Source of the DNA: Limobrevibacterium gyesilva | GTDB taxonomy: Bacteria > Pseudomonadota > Alphaproteobacteria > Acetobacterales > Acetobacteraceae | Reading direction: 5' to 3' | Assembly (NCBI RefSeq): GCF_025989185.1 | Contig: NZ_JAPDNT010000005.1 | Location: 1-64,000 of the forward strand | Length of the DNA stretch: 64,000 nt | Shown here: piece after piece, positions 54,251-62,906 of the stretch | Layout of the letters: each line of letters begins with the position of its first letter | Numbering within the stretch: the stretch's first letter is position 1 | Made by a program: the position numbers and the translations under genes | The notes under the pieces: model-generated | The model's database searches: none | Seen by the model: only the letters and a program-made list of their open reading frames with translations | What the model was told of the DNA's origin: nothing

Positions 54251-55620
54251 AAGCGCCTGGACTCGCCGATCTGACGGCGCCCCGGCTGGCGTGGGCGCCG
54301 GCCCTGCCGCCCGAACTCGTTGCCCGGGCGGCCAGCGTGGCCGGCGAAGTGGCCGAGCGCCTGCGCGACCACCACCGCGTCGCGCAGGCGATTGCCGCGG
54401 CAGCCACGCAGAGCGCGTTCCCGCGCGCGATCGGCTGGCAGCCCGTTGCCCTGGCGCAGGGCGATGCCGGCCTCGCTCTCACCTGCGCCGGCCTCGATGC
54501 CTGCTTTCCGGATAGCGGATGGGACCGGATCGGTCATGTCTGTCTGGCAGCCGCCGCCGACGGCGCCGAGCGGGTCACCGCCGTGCCGGCGGGGCTGTTC
54601 GGCGGCCTTGCCGGCTTTGCCTTCGCCGGTTTGTCGCTGTCCCGGGGGACCAGCCGCTACCGGCGCCTCCTCTCCACGCTCGACGACGTGCTTCTGCCGC
54701 AGGTGGCCGCGCAGGCGGAGGGAGTGGACCGGCTGACGGACGGGGGCGTCGCGTTCAGCGAGTTCGACGTGATCTCCGGCCTGACCGGCGTCGGCGCCTA
54801 TCTGCTGTGCCGGGTTGGCGATCCGCGCGCAGCCGCTTCCCTGGAAACGGTGCTGCGCGCCCTGACGGCCCTGGCGCAGGACACCGGGGGCCGGCCGCGC
54901 TGGTGGACGCCGGCCGATCTGCTCGGCGACGAGGACATGTCGGCCCGCCACCCGTATGGGAATCTCAACTGCGGCCTTGCGCACGGCATCCCGGGGCCGT
55001 TGGCGCTCATGGCCCTCGCGCTGTCCCGTGGGGTCGCCGTCCCGGGCCAGGAAGACGCCATCGACCGGATAGCGGAGTGGCTCGCCCTGCACCGGGCGGA
55101 TGACGCCTGGGGCGTGAACTGGCCCTACGCCGTGCCTTTTGCCGCCGACGGCGCACCGGATTACGCCGGCGCGGCCGGTGAGCCGAGCCGCGCCGGCTGG
55201 TGCTACGGCGCGCCCGGGGTGGCCCGCGCGTTGTGGCTGGCCGGCGTGGCAAGGGGACGGCCCGAGTGGCGCAGCCTGGCGATCGAGGCCATGCAGGCGG
55301 TCTATCACCGCCCGGTGGCGGTTCGGCACATCGATTCCCCCACGTTCTGCCACGGCGTGGCCGGGCTGCTGCAGGTGACGCTGCGCTTCGCCCATGACAC
55401 GGGACGCCCGTTGTTTGCCGAAGCGGCCGCCGAGCTCACCGAGCAGCTGCTGTCCGCCTACGAACCGGACAGCCTGCTCGGCTATCGGAGCTGGGAGCCC
55501 GGCGGCACGCGGGTCGACCAGCCCGGCCTGCTGGACGGCGCCCCCGGAGTCCTGCTGGCCCTCCTGGCCGCCTCGACCGATGTGGAGCCGGCGTGGGACC
55601 GCGCCTTCATGTTGTCCTGA
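54241..55620 (+). CDS. LanC-type lanthionine cyclase
   Basis: This 459-residue enzyme has the LanC alpha-toroid signatures NCGLAHGIPGPL (His248), AGWCYGAPGVARAL (Cys321) and FCHGVAGLLQ (Cys370, His371). These correspond in spacing to the catalytic His and three zinc ligands of NisC (His212, Cys284, Cys330, His331). It adds cysteine thiols to dehydrated Ser/Thr, here probably Dhb from Thr. The start is taken as the GTG at 54241, which overlaps the precursor stop, so translation is coupled; no ATG precedes the first family-like residues. It is followed after 22 bp by the dehydratase gene. Confidence 0.92.
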   Translation: MRLEAPGLADLTAPRLAWAPALPPELVARAASVAGEVAERLRDHHRVAQAIAAAATQSAFPRAIGWQPVALAQGDAGLALTCAGLDACFPDSGWDRIGHVCLAAAADGAERVTAVPAGLFGGLAGFAFAGLSLSRGTSRYRRLLSTLDDVLLPQVAAQAEGVDRLTDGGVAFSEFDVISGLTGVGAYLLCRVGDPRAAASLETVLRALTALAQDTGGRPRWWTPADLLGDEDMSARHPYGNLNCGLAHGIPGPLALMALALSRGVAVPGQEDAIDRIAEWLALHRADDAWGVNWPYAVPFAADGAPDYAGAAGEPSRAGWCYGAPGVARALWLAGVARGRPEWRSLAIEAMQAVYHRPVAVRHIDSPTFCHGVAGLLQVTLRFAHDTGRPLFAEAAAELTEQLLSAYEPDSLLGYRSWEPGGTRVDQPGLLDGAPGVLLALLAASTDVEPAWDRAFMLS

Positions 55621-55642
55621 CCCGGCGCCCGCGAGGCGGGGC

Positions 55643-58600
55643 ATGAGCGCCGCGGAACGCCGGCCGCTCTACACGCCCTTGGGCTGGCTGCTGGTGCGAG
55701 CGCCGCTGCTCCCCGTCGAGGCCTATCTCGCCCTTGGTGGGCGCGTCCCGGCCGGGCGCCTGCCGCCGGATCCCCGTATCCGCGCCGCATTGGCGGTCGG
55801 CAGTGCCAACCTCTTCGATGCGCTCGGCCGCGCCGACCCCGCCGGCAAGGACGACCCGGACGCCGCCGGCAAGCTGCTGCGCTACCTCATCCGCATGTCC
55901 ACCCGCCCGACGCCCTATGGCCTGTTTGCCGGGGTGGCGCTGGCACGGTGGGGGCCGCAGACCGACCTGGCCCTCGCGCCCGATCCGCCGCACACCCGCA
56001 CGCGGCCGGACATGGACTGGCTGCTGCGCGTCGTGCTGGAGCTGGAGAGCCGGCCGGAGGTGCGGCGGCAGCTTCGCTATCGCGCCAACCCCCGGGCTTT
56101 CATCCATGCCGGCCGGGTCTTCCTGCCCGAAACCGCCCCGATGGCGGGTGGTTCGGGGCCGGCCGTCTCGGTACGGGCGACGGGCGTCGTCCGCCAGGCT
56201 CTGGCCCTGGCGCGCAGCCCCGTGCCGCACGCCCAGCTTGTCGCGGCGCTGACCGCGACCCCGGGCGCGACCGCCGAGAAGGTAGAGGCGCTGATCGACG
56301 GGCTGTGGCGCCAGACCGTTCTCCTGACCGATTTGCGCCCGCCGCTCACCGCGCCCAGCCCGGCCGCCTATGTCGCGGGCCGCCTGCGCGGGCTCCCGGC
56401 CGCGGCCGACGCCCTGGAACGGCTGGAAGCCGCCCTCGCCGCCATGGCGGCGTGGGACTCGCTGCCGATTGACGCGGCCGCGGCCGCCTACCGGCAACTG
56501 GCGACGCAAACCGGGCCCAGCCTTGCCGAGGAGCCGGCGATGGCCAGCCAGATGGACACCGCCGCCGCCGATGCGCCCCAGGTGGACATGGCCCTGCGGC
56601 TGCGCGGCTCCCAACTCGGCCGGGCCATCGCGACCGAGGCCGTGCGGGCGGCGGAACTGCTGCTCAGACTGACGCCGCTGCCGGCGGGCCTGCCCTCTCT
56701 GGACGCCTATCGCCGCGCCTTCGAGTCACGCTACGGGCCCGAGCGCGAGGTGCCGCTGCTGGAACTGCTGGACCCCAATTTCGGCCTCGGTCCACTTTCG
56801 GCGCATTTCCACGGTGGCGCCCCCGGCGGGGATCCACGCAAGGCGGCCCTGCGTCAGCAGACCCTGTACGATCTGGCCGTCTCGGCGCTGCGCGATCGCC
56901 GCCTGGTCATCGAGCTCGACGAGGATGTCCTGACGCGCCTGGAGAGCTGGACGCCCTCCCGGCTTGCCGCCCCCCAGTCGCTGGACCTCTCGTTGTTCGT
57001 CCTGGCAAACTCGGCACAGGACGTCGACGAGGGACGGTTCCAGGTCGTGATCGGCCCGAATCTGGGCGCGACGGCCGCCGGGCGGAATCTGGGGCGCTTC
57101 GCCGACCTGCTCGGCGCGGACGCGGCCACCGCCCTGCAGGAGGTGGCCCGGGCGGAAGCCGCCTTGCAGCCTGACGGCCTCTGGGCCGAGCTTGTCTACT
57201 TCCCCCACAGGTTCCGCTCCGCCAATGTCGCGGTGCGCCCGCATTCCCGGCCTTACGAGATTGCGCTTGGCACCACGCCCGGACGGCCGCCCGGCGAGGT
57301 GATCCCGGTGGACGAGCTGGTCGTGGGCATCCGCGATGGCCGGTTCTACGTGCGCTGGCCGGCACGGGATGCCGAGGTGCTGGCCTGCGCAGGCCACATG
57401 CTCAACAACATGCAGGCGCCGGACGTATGCCGCTTCCTCGACGACCTCCGGCGCGACGGGCAGGCGCAGATCAGCACGTTCGACTGGGGTTCGGCGGCGG
57501 GGCTGCCGGTGCTGCCCCGGGTGCAGGCGGGGCGGGTCGTGCTGTGCCCGGCCCAGTGGCGCATCGATGCCCGCGTGCGCAAGCTTCTGGCGCCGGACTC
57601 CGCCGCCGGCTTCATCGCGGCGCTGGGCGCGTGGCGGACGAGCTGGCAGGTGCCGCGGTACGTCTATCTGAGCTTCGGCGACAACCGCCTCCTCCTCGAC
57701 CTCGACAACCCGGCGCAGGCCGAGGAGCTTCGCGCCGAGCTGCGCGGGCTCGCCGACGGCGCCCAGCTTCTACTGCAGGAGGCGCTGCCGGCACCGAACC
57801 ATGCCTGGGTCGGCGGGCCCGGCGGGCGCTTCGTCACCGAGTTGGTGGTTCCGCTGGTGCTGCGGCCGGACCGTGGCGCTTCCGACGCCGCCGCGTCCCG
57901 GCCGCGTTGCGCCGCCGCCACGCCCGCCGATCGGCTGCGCCCGCCTGGCAGCGCGTGGCTGTTCGCCAAGCTGTACTGCGCGCGCGCTTTCGAGGACGAC
58001 CTGCTCACCGGCCCGGTGGCCGAGCTGTGCCAGCAGGCGCTCGCCATGGGCGCCGCCGATGACTGGTTCTTCATCCGCTACGCCGATCCCGACCCGCATC
58101 TGCGGCTGCGCTTCCATGGCGATCCGGTGCGCCTGATCGGCGAGCTTGCCCCGCATATCTGTGCCTGGGCGGGAGCGCTCGTGGGCGAGGGGCTGTGCAC
58201 CCGGCTGGGCTTCGACACCTATGAGCGCGAGGTGGAGCGCTTCGGTGGCACGGCGGGCATGGATGCCGCCGAGGCGATCTTCGGTGCCGACAGCCGCGCC
58301 GTGATCGAGCTGCTGCGACTGAGCCGCGAGGGGCTGCTGCAGTTGGACATGACATCGCTGGCCGTCCTCAGTATCGACCGGTTGCTGGCCGGCCTCGGCG
58401 CGGACGAGGCGGAGCGCCTGGCCTGGTACCGGGAGCGGGTGACCGCGCGGACGCTGGCGGGAGACGACTACCGTCGGCGCAAGGAGGTGCTCCGGCGGCT
58501 GCTGGGCGACTCCGAGCATATCCGCGCCCAGCCCGGAGGCGACGCCCTGGCGCGGGTGCTGGCCGCGCGGGGGGACGCGCTTGCCCCGCTCGGCCGCCGG

Positions 58601-58810
58601 CTGGAGACGCTGGCGGCGGCGGGCGAGCTGTCCCAGCCGAAGGGTGCGCTGTTCAGCGCCTACGTGCACCTGCACTGCAACCGCCTGATGGCGGGCGACC
58701 GGTCGGCGGAAGAGCAGGTCCTGGCGCTGCTCGGGCGCACCCGGTACGGGCTCCGCCAGGCGCCGGTGGCCGCCCGAACGGACATGGCCGAGGCCGCTGC
58801 AACGGCGTGA
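55643..58810 (+). CDS. LanB-type lantibiotic dehydratase, full length
   Basis: This 1055-residue protein has the dehydratase N-terminal region (ALAVGSANLFDALGRADPAG; LLRYLIRMSTRPTPYGLFAG) with glutamylation and elimination domains up to about residue 750, and a C-terminal SpaB_C-type elimination domain (WLFAKLYCARAFEDDLLTGP; WFFIRYADPDPHLRLRFHGD, from about residue 771). Both parts are together in one chain, as in NisB, not split. It uses glutamyl-tRNA to convert Thr/Ser to dehydro residues. The ATG at 55643 is preceded by GAGGCGGGG; the frame is open earlier inside lanC. With precursor and LanC it makes a complete class I modification set. Confidence 0.93.
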   Translation: MSAAERRPLYTPLGWLLVRAPLLPVEAYLALGGRVPAGRLPPDPRIRAALAVGSANLFDALGRADPAGKDDPDAAGKLLRYLIRMSTRPTPYGLFAGVALARWGPQTDLALAPDPPHTRTRPDMDWLLRVVLELESRPEVRRQLRYRANPRAFIHAGRVFLPETAPMAGGSGPAVSVRATGVVRQALALARSPVPHAQLVAALTATPGATAEKVEALIDGLWRQTVLLTDLRPPLTAPSPAAYVAGRLRGLPAAADALERLEAALAAMAAWDSLPIDAAAAAYRQLATQTGPSLAEEPAMASQMDTAAADAPQVDMALRLRGSQLGRAIATEAVRAAELLLRLTPLPAGLPSLDAYRRAFESRYGPEREVPLLELLDPNFGLGPLSAHFHGGAPGGDPRKAALRQQTLYDLAVSALRDRRLVIELDEDVLTRLESWTPSRLAAPQSLDLSLFVLANSAQDVDEGRFQVVIGPNLGATAAGRNLGRFADLLGADAATALQEVARAEAALQPDGLWAELVYFPHRFRSANVAVRPHSRPYEIALGTTPGRPPGEVIPVDELVVGIRDGRFYVRWPARDAEVLACAGHMLNNMQAPDVCRFLDDLRRDGQAQISTFDWGSAAGLPVLPRVQAGRVVLCPAQWRIDARVRKLLAPDSAAGFIAALGAWRTSWQVPRYVYLSFGDNRLLLDLDNPAQAEELRAELRGLADGAQLLLQEALPAPNHAWVGGPGGRFVTELVVPLVLRPDRGASDAAASRPRCAAATPADRLRPPGSAWLFAKLYCARAFEDDLLTGPVAELCQQALAMGAADDWFFIRYADPDPHLRLRFHGDPVRLIGELAPHICAWAGALVGEGLCTRLGFDTYEREVERFGGTAGMDAAEAIFGADSRAVIELLRLSREGLLQLDMTSLAVLSIDRLLAGLGADEAERLAWYRERVTARTLAGDDYRRRKEVLRRLLGDSEHIRAQPGGDALARVLAARGDALAPLGRRLETLAAAGELSQPKGALFSAYVHLHCNRLMAGDRSAEEQVLALLGRTRYGLRQAPVAARTDMAEAAATA

Positions 58811-59041
58811 CTCCCACGATTTGAGTGTCCTGCGAATGTGAGGCGCGGCGCGGGTCTGCTCACCGGCCGCTGCTCAGGCACGCAAGCTGCCCGTCGGGGC
58901 GTGTCCTGGTATGTGTTCCCCAACCGGACGATTTTGAATACAAACCGATATTCGCACACGCGAGAGTGAACACATCTGCACTAGTCAGAATATATAATAA
59001 AATGCTCGAAAGATACGCCAGGAATTGATATGGAGGATGCT
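58811..59041 (+). promoter_or_regulatory. AT-rich promoter region of the first Hint protein
   Basis: The last 130 bp before 59042 are AT-rich. A perfect -10 box TATAAT lies at 58993-58998, 44 bp upstream of the start; the -35 region at 58970-58975 (ACACAT) is poor. GGAGG at 59032-59036 is the ribosome binding site. No terminator of the LanB gene is seen, so some readthrough is possible. Confidence 0.5.
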
Positions 59042-60421
59042 ATGTCTGGTCAATCTGTATACGGTGGACCTCAAACGACTCTTCACTATGTGGCCAACGC
59101 CAGTATTCAGAATGGCACATACGCACCGGCCAGCCTCGGGTTCAACCTGGTTGATGTCAGTAGTGTCGATGAGCTGAATGCTTTGCCGTCTGGCAGTCTC
59201 GGGCTCGTATGGTTGGGCATGACCAACGGTGCGGACGCCAGTTTTCAGGCTGCCGTGACTCCGTTCATCGGCAATCCCAAGGTGTACGGCTTTTATCTTG
59301 CTGACGAGCCGGATCCGACTGGCAAGTGGGGACCGCTGGCGACGGCGGCCGATCTGAAGGCCGAATCGGATTGGATCCACGCCAACGTGCCGGGCGCCAA
59401 GACGTTCATCGTCCAGATGAACATCGGAACCGACCAGAACCCGGTTTTTCCCTTCACCCCGGCCAACACGGGCATCGATCTGTACGGGCTCGATCCCTAC
59501 CCGGGCCAGGTGCAGTTCGGCGGCTTCAACTACAGCATCATCCCGACGGCCGTGAACGCGGCCGTCGCGCAGGGCATTCCGTTGAGCCAGATCGTGCCGG
59601 TCTATCAGGCGTTCGGCGGCGGCGGCTACGCGAGCTACATCATGCCCGACGCGGCCCAGGCGCAGCAGATCCTGGCGACCTGGGGCACGGTCGTCCCGCA
59701 TCCCGCATTCGACTACGTCTACAGTTGGGGCTCCCAGACCGGCAACGCGTCGCTGGCTTCGTCGCCGGAGCTGCAGCAGGTGTTCGCCGCTGCGAACGAC
59801 CCGCCTTGCTACACCGCCGGCACCCGGATCGCGACGCCTGGCGGCGACGTGCCGGTGGAGGAGTTGCGGGCGGGCGTGTCCGTTCTCTCGGTTTTCGGCG
59901 GGACCGCCGAGGTGGTCTGGGTCGGCCGGCGCCGCATCGACTGCCGCAACCACCCGCGCCCCGAGCGCGTGTGGCCGGTGCGGGTGCGCGCGCATGCCTT
60001 CGGGCCGGGATTACCGTGGCGCGACCTGTTGCTCTCGCCCGAGCACGCGGTGCATGTCGATGAAGTCCTGATCCCCATCGGATGCCTGGTCAACGGCACC
60101 ACCGTGGTGCGGGAGAGAGTCGAGGAGATCACGTATTTCCACGTCGAGTTGCCGCAGCACGACGTGATCCTGGCCGAAGGATTGCCGGCGGAGAGCTATC
60201 TCGACACCGGCAACCGCACGGCCTTCGAAGGGGGTGGGCCGGCGCTGGACCTGCATCCCGATTTCGCCCGCGAGATGTGGGAGGCCGGAGCCTGCGCGCC
60301 GCAGGTTCGCTATGGGCCGATCCTGGCCGCGGTGCGCCAGCGCCTGAGCACGCAGGCCGCGGCGCTGGGCATGACCATGACATCGGAGCCGCTGCCGCGG
60401 TATCGCGCTGCCGGCGGGTGA
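59042..60421 (+). CDS. Glycosidase-like N-terminal domain joined to a Hint domain
   Basis: The 459-residue protein has an N-terminal domain (about residues 1-250) with TIM-barrel-like features: LVWLGMTNGADASFQAA, a GFYLADEPDP segment with a possible catalytic Glu, and FIVQMNIGTDQNP. From Cys256 a Hint domain of the Hint_2 type begins: CYTAGTRIATPGGDVPVEEL, then LLSPEHAVHVDEVLIP and FHVELPQHDVILAEGLPAES. There is no signal peptide, so export would need another route, for example type I secretion. ATG 59042 has GGAGG upstream. Hint domains can self-cleave, but bacterial Hint_2 proteins are little studied. It is convergent with a protein that has nearly the same Hint domain. Confidence 0.85.
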   Translation: MSGQSVYGGPQTTLHYVANASIQNGTYAPASLGFNLVDVSSVDELNALPSGSLGLVWLGMTNGADASFQAAVTPFIGNPKVYGFYLADEPDPTGKWGPLATAADLKAESDWIHANVPGAKTFIVQMNIGTDQNPVFPFTPANTGIDLYGLDPYPGQVQFGGFNYSIIPTAVNAAVAQGIPLSQIVPVYQAFGGGGYASYIMPDAAQAQQILATWGTVVPHPAFDYVYSWGSQTGNASLASSPELQQVFAAANDPPCYTAGTRIATPGGDVPVEELRAGVSVLSVFGGTAEVVWVGRRRIDCRNHPRPERVWPVRVRAHAFGPGLPWRDLLLSPEHAVHVDEVLIPIGCLVNGTTVVRERVEEITYFHVELPQHDVILAEGLPAESYLDTGNRTAFEGGGPALDLHPDFAREMWEAGACAPQVRYGPILAAVRQRLSTQAAALGMTMTSEPLPRYRAAGG

Positions 60422-60430
60422 CGGCTGGCC

Positions 60431-60460
60431 GCCCGACCGGCCCTGCGGGGTCGGTCGGGC
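60431..60460. terminator. Bidirectional hairpin between convergent Hint genes
   Basis: GCCCGACC (60431-60438) pairs with GGTCGGGC (60453-60460), with CCC/GGG extending the inner stem. It sits between the stop codons at 60421 and 60471 of the two convergent genes. Confidence 0.65.
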
Positions 60461-60470
60461 CATCCATGGG

Positions 60471-62237
60471 TTACGCGCGCCGGAGTTGCTCGTGCTCGCG
60501 CTGAATCCAGTACAGTCCGGTAACGGCGACGTCGAATTCCAGGACCCTTGCACCGGCCGGGGTCAAACCCGCATCGCCGTCCGTCCAGCGCAGCCCGGTT
60601 TCCGGACCATGCCAGCCCGATGACAGGCGCGGATCGTCGTCGGCGAGGCTGCGCCCGTCCAACCGGACGTTGCTGAGCGCCACACCGAGCAGGCGCGTAT
60701 CGGTCCCGTCGATACGGGTGTGCGCGGGTGTCCAGGTCCGGGAGCGCAGGCGCAGCTGTTGCACGGCCTGCGGTATGTGCACGCGGCAGGTCCGCCCTTC
60801 ACTGGCGATCGGCAGGACGATGTTGTCCGCGATGACATGCAGATCCGGATCGCTGCCGATGACATGGCCGAGGTCAGCGGCGCGCTCCAGCAATGCGCCG
60901 CGCATGCGCGCAAGACGCTCTCCGCTGAATGTCAGCGGCGCGCACGCCTGCGTCTGCCACACCTCGAGGGCGAAATCCGGATTCAGCATCACCGTCGTGC
61001 CGCCATTCGCGAACGCCGCGCGGTTGCCGGTGTCAAGATAACTCTCGGACGGCAACCCTTCGGCCAGGATCACGTCGTGCGCCGGCAGCTCGACATGGAA
61101 ATACGTGATGTGATCCACGCATTCTTGCGAGATGGTCGCACCGTTGACGAGATACCGGATGGGCACCAACGCGCCATCCACGTACACTGAATGGTCTGGC
61201 GACAGCAGCAGGTCGCGCTGCGGCATCAGGGTGCCGAACGCGCCCGCACGCACCCGAACCGGCCACACGTCATGCGGCCGCGGGTGCCGGGCGCAGTCGA
61301 CACGCCGGTAGCCGACCCATACCACCGGCGCCGTGCCGCCGAATGCCGAGACCACGTGGTTGCCGGCGCGCAGGTCCTCGACCCGCATTGCGCCCGCGGC
61401 TGTGGCGATGCGCGTTCCCGCAGCGAAGCAACTGGCACTGAACGCCGCGATGGGAGACGCGGTGGCGGCATTGTTGGGGCCGGTCAGGTTGGACGCGGCG
61501 AGGATCGTGCTGAGCAGGTCGTAGTGGTTGTAGGGCTGGCTGTAGATGCCCGGGACGACGTGGGCGCCATAGAGGATCGCCGCCACCTGGTTGCCGGAAC
61601 TGCCGTCGTTCTCGTCCCATACGACGACCAGAAGCGAATTGTTGGCCGTCGCCCACTGCGCATAGCCATTGATGTTGGCCTGCAGCCACGCATCCCCCTG
61701 CGCGATCGTGCCGCTGTGCATGTTGTTATCGTCGGTGGGGATGACGAACGAGACGGTTGGCAGAGAGGCGAAATTCCCGGTCGGGAAGCTGCTGAAGGGT
61801 TGCTCGACCGACGTGCCTTCGGGGAAGTATTCCCAGGGATTGTGGTTCTGGTCCGAGTTGCCGGATTCGACGTAGCCGACAAAGCTCTTCCCGGCGCCCT
61901 GCAGGATGGTGGCCAGCGTCGGATCGGGCTCGCTGTGGAAATTGTCGTCCGTGACGCCGAACGTGCTGCCGGCATAGAGGGCGAAATAGTTCGGCTCGCT
62001 CGGATGCGACAGGGCGGTGTAGTTCGACAGCAGCGCGCCACCGGCCGCGAGGGTGTTATTGATGTAAGGCGCATCGGCGGTGTCGCCGATGATCTGGCTG
62101 TAGCCGTGGTTCTCCTCCACGACGACGACGATGTGGCTGTAGGCGGGAACGAGCGAGGTCGCCAAGGGAAGCGCTGCGGCGCTGATGGAAGCGAAGCTGG
62201 TCGAGGCAGAAGCCGTGTTGCCGCTGGTGGTCGCCAT
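60471..62237 (-). CDS. Phosphoesterase (PF04185-like) joined to a Hint domain
   Basis: The 588-residue protein has an N-terminal phosphoesterase-like domain with SHIVVVVEENHGYSQIIG, SNYTALSHPSEPNYFALYAG, SFVIPTDDNNMHSG and VVVWDENDGSSGNQ, which are metal and catalytic motifs of the phospholipase C/acid-phosphatase group. A Hint domain starts at Cys270 (CFAAGTRIATAAG) and is closely similar to the one at 59042. A third C-terminal region (residues about 430-588) looks beta-sandwich-like. It has no standard signal peptide. The ATG at 62237 follows GAGAGGAGTTGAAC; a TTG two codons upstream is less likely. An FNR-type box lies 141 bp upstream. Confidence 0.87.
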   Translation of the reverse strand: MATTSGNTASASTSFASISAAALPLATSLVPAYSHIVVVVEENHGYSQIIGDTADAPYINNTLAAGGALLSNYTALSHPSEPNYFALYAGSTFGVTDDNFHSEPDPTLATILQGAGKSFVGYVESGNSDQNHNPWEYFPEGTSVEQPFSSFPTGNFASLPTVSFVIPTDDNNMHSGTIAQGDAWLQANINGYAQWATANNSLLVVVWDENDGSSGNQVAAILYGAHVVPGIYSQPYNHYDLLSTILAASNLTGPNNAATASPIAAFSASCFAAGTRIATAAGAMRVEDLRAGNHVVSAFGGTAPVVWVGYRRVDCARHPRPHDVWPVRVRAGAFGTLMPQRDLLLSPDHSVYVDGALVPIRYLVNGATISQECVDHITYFHVELPAHDVILAEGLPSESYLDTGNRAAFANGGTTVMLNPDFALEVWQTQACAPLTFSGERLARMRGALLERAADLGHVIGSDPDLHVIADNIVLPIASEGRTCRVHIPQAVQQLRLRSRTWTPAHTRIDGTDTRLLGVALSNVRLDGRSLADDDPRLSSGWHGPETGLRWTDGDAGLTPAGARVLEFDVAVTGLYWIQREHEQLRRA

Positions 62238-62377
62238 GTTCAACTCCTCTCGTCATCCGGCGGTCGCGGCGCGCACGTCGCCGCTGCGAATCTCGGTTGT
62301 GGGTATGCCTGTGGCACCCGATGGGCTATCGCCGATCCCTTCACGATCATGAGAAGCGCCTTCATCGCATCGGCTCT

Positions 62378-62391
62378 TTGACATTGGTCAA
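62378..62391. promoter_or_regulatory. FNR/DNR-type box 3, perfect dyad
   Basis: TTGAC-ATTG-GTCAA is a perfect match to the CRP/FNR-family TTGAC-N4-GTCAA palindrome. It lies 141 bp upstream of the phosphoesterase-Hint gene start on the minus strand and about 515 bp before the beta-helix gene. Confidence 0.6.
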
Positions 62392-62906
62392 ATCCACGTG
62401 AGCGCGTCACCGTGTCGCCTGCCGATGGCTGTCTGGAACAGACGGGCGCCACGCCCCCCGTTTTGCAACACCGGCGCTGCAACGCCGATCTGGATGCGCA
62501 CGACCTTTGCAACGCACGTCGTCCGTCCTCCAACGCGGCTCGAAGCGCATGCACCGAATTTGCCGCCGAGTTCTGCCCGGTTCCGGGCAGGTGCGAGCGC
62601 TTTTGCGCGTATCAGAGTCCGTGTGTTGCCGGGCGTCATATTGCGGACTTGAAGCAATATTCGCCGTTCGCCGTCCCACTGCCTGTCGTCCAGGTTCGTG
62701 CTCGTATCGCGACCACGGCGAGTACTAGACCCAAGTGCCAACTTGACCCGTGACGCAATATGCAACGAAGTCACCTCACCATGGCGGCAGCGGAACTGCC
62801 GCCGGATTGCGGTGACGACAGCGCGCATGAGGTGTTGTCGTGGAATGTCATTGTGCGGCCGGCAATACCGGCTGCGCCAGCCCGCCCATATCGTGGGGAT
62901 GCACAA
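62392..62906. other. Intergenic gap, no gene recognised
   Basis: About 515 bp between the divergent phosphoesterase-Hint gene and the beta-helix gene. Frames here, including a minus-strand one of about 170 codons, show no family motif and an amino-acid mix expected by chance. It should hold the promoter of the beta-helix gene; none was located. Confidence 0.5.

Noticed and set aside
62388-62906. Minus-strand open frame of 172 codons
   Set aside because: It overlaps the perfect FNR-type box, has no binding site and shows no conserved motif; it is better read as intergenic.
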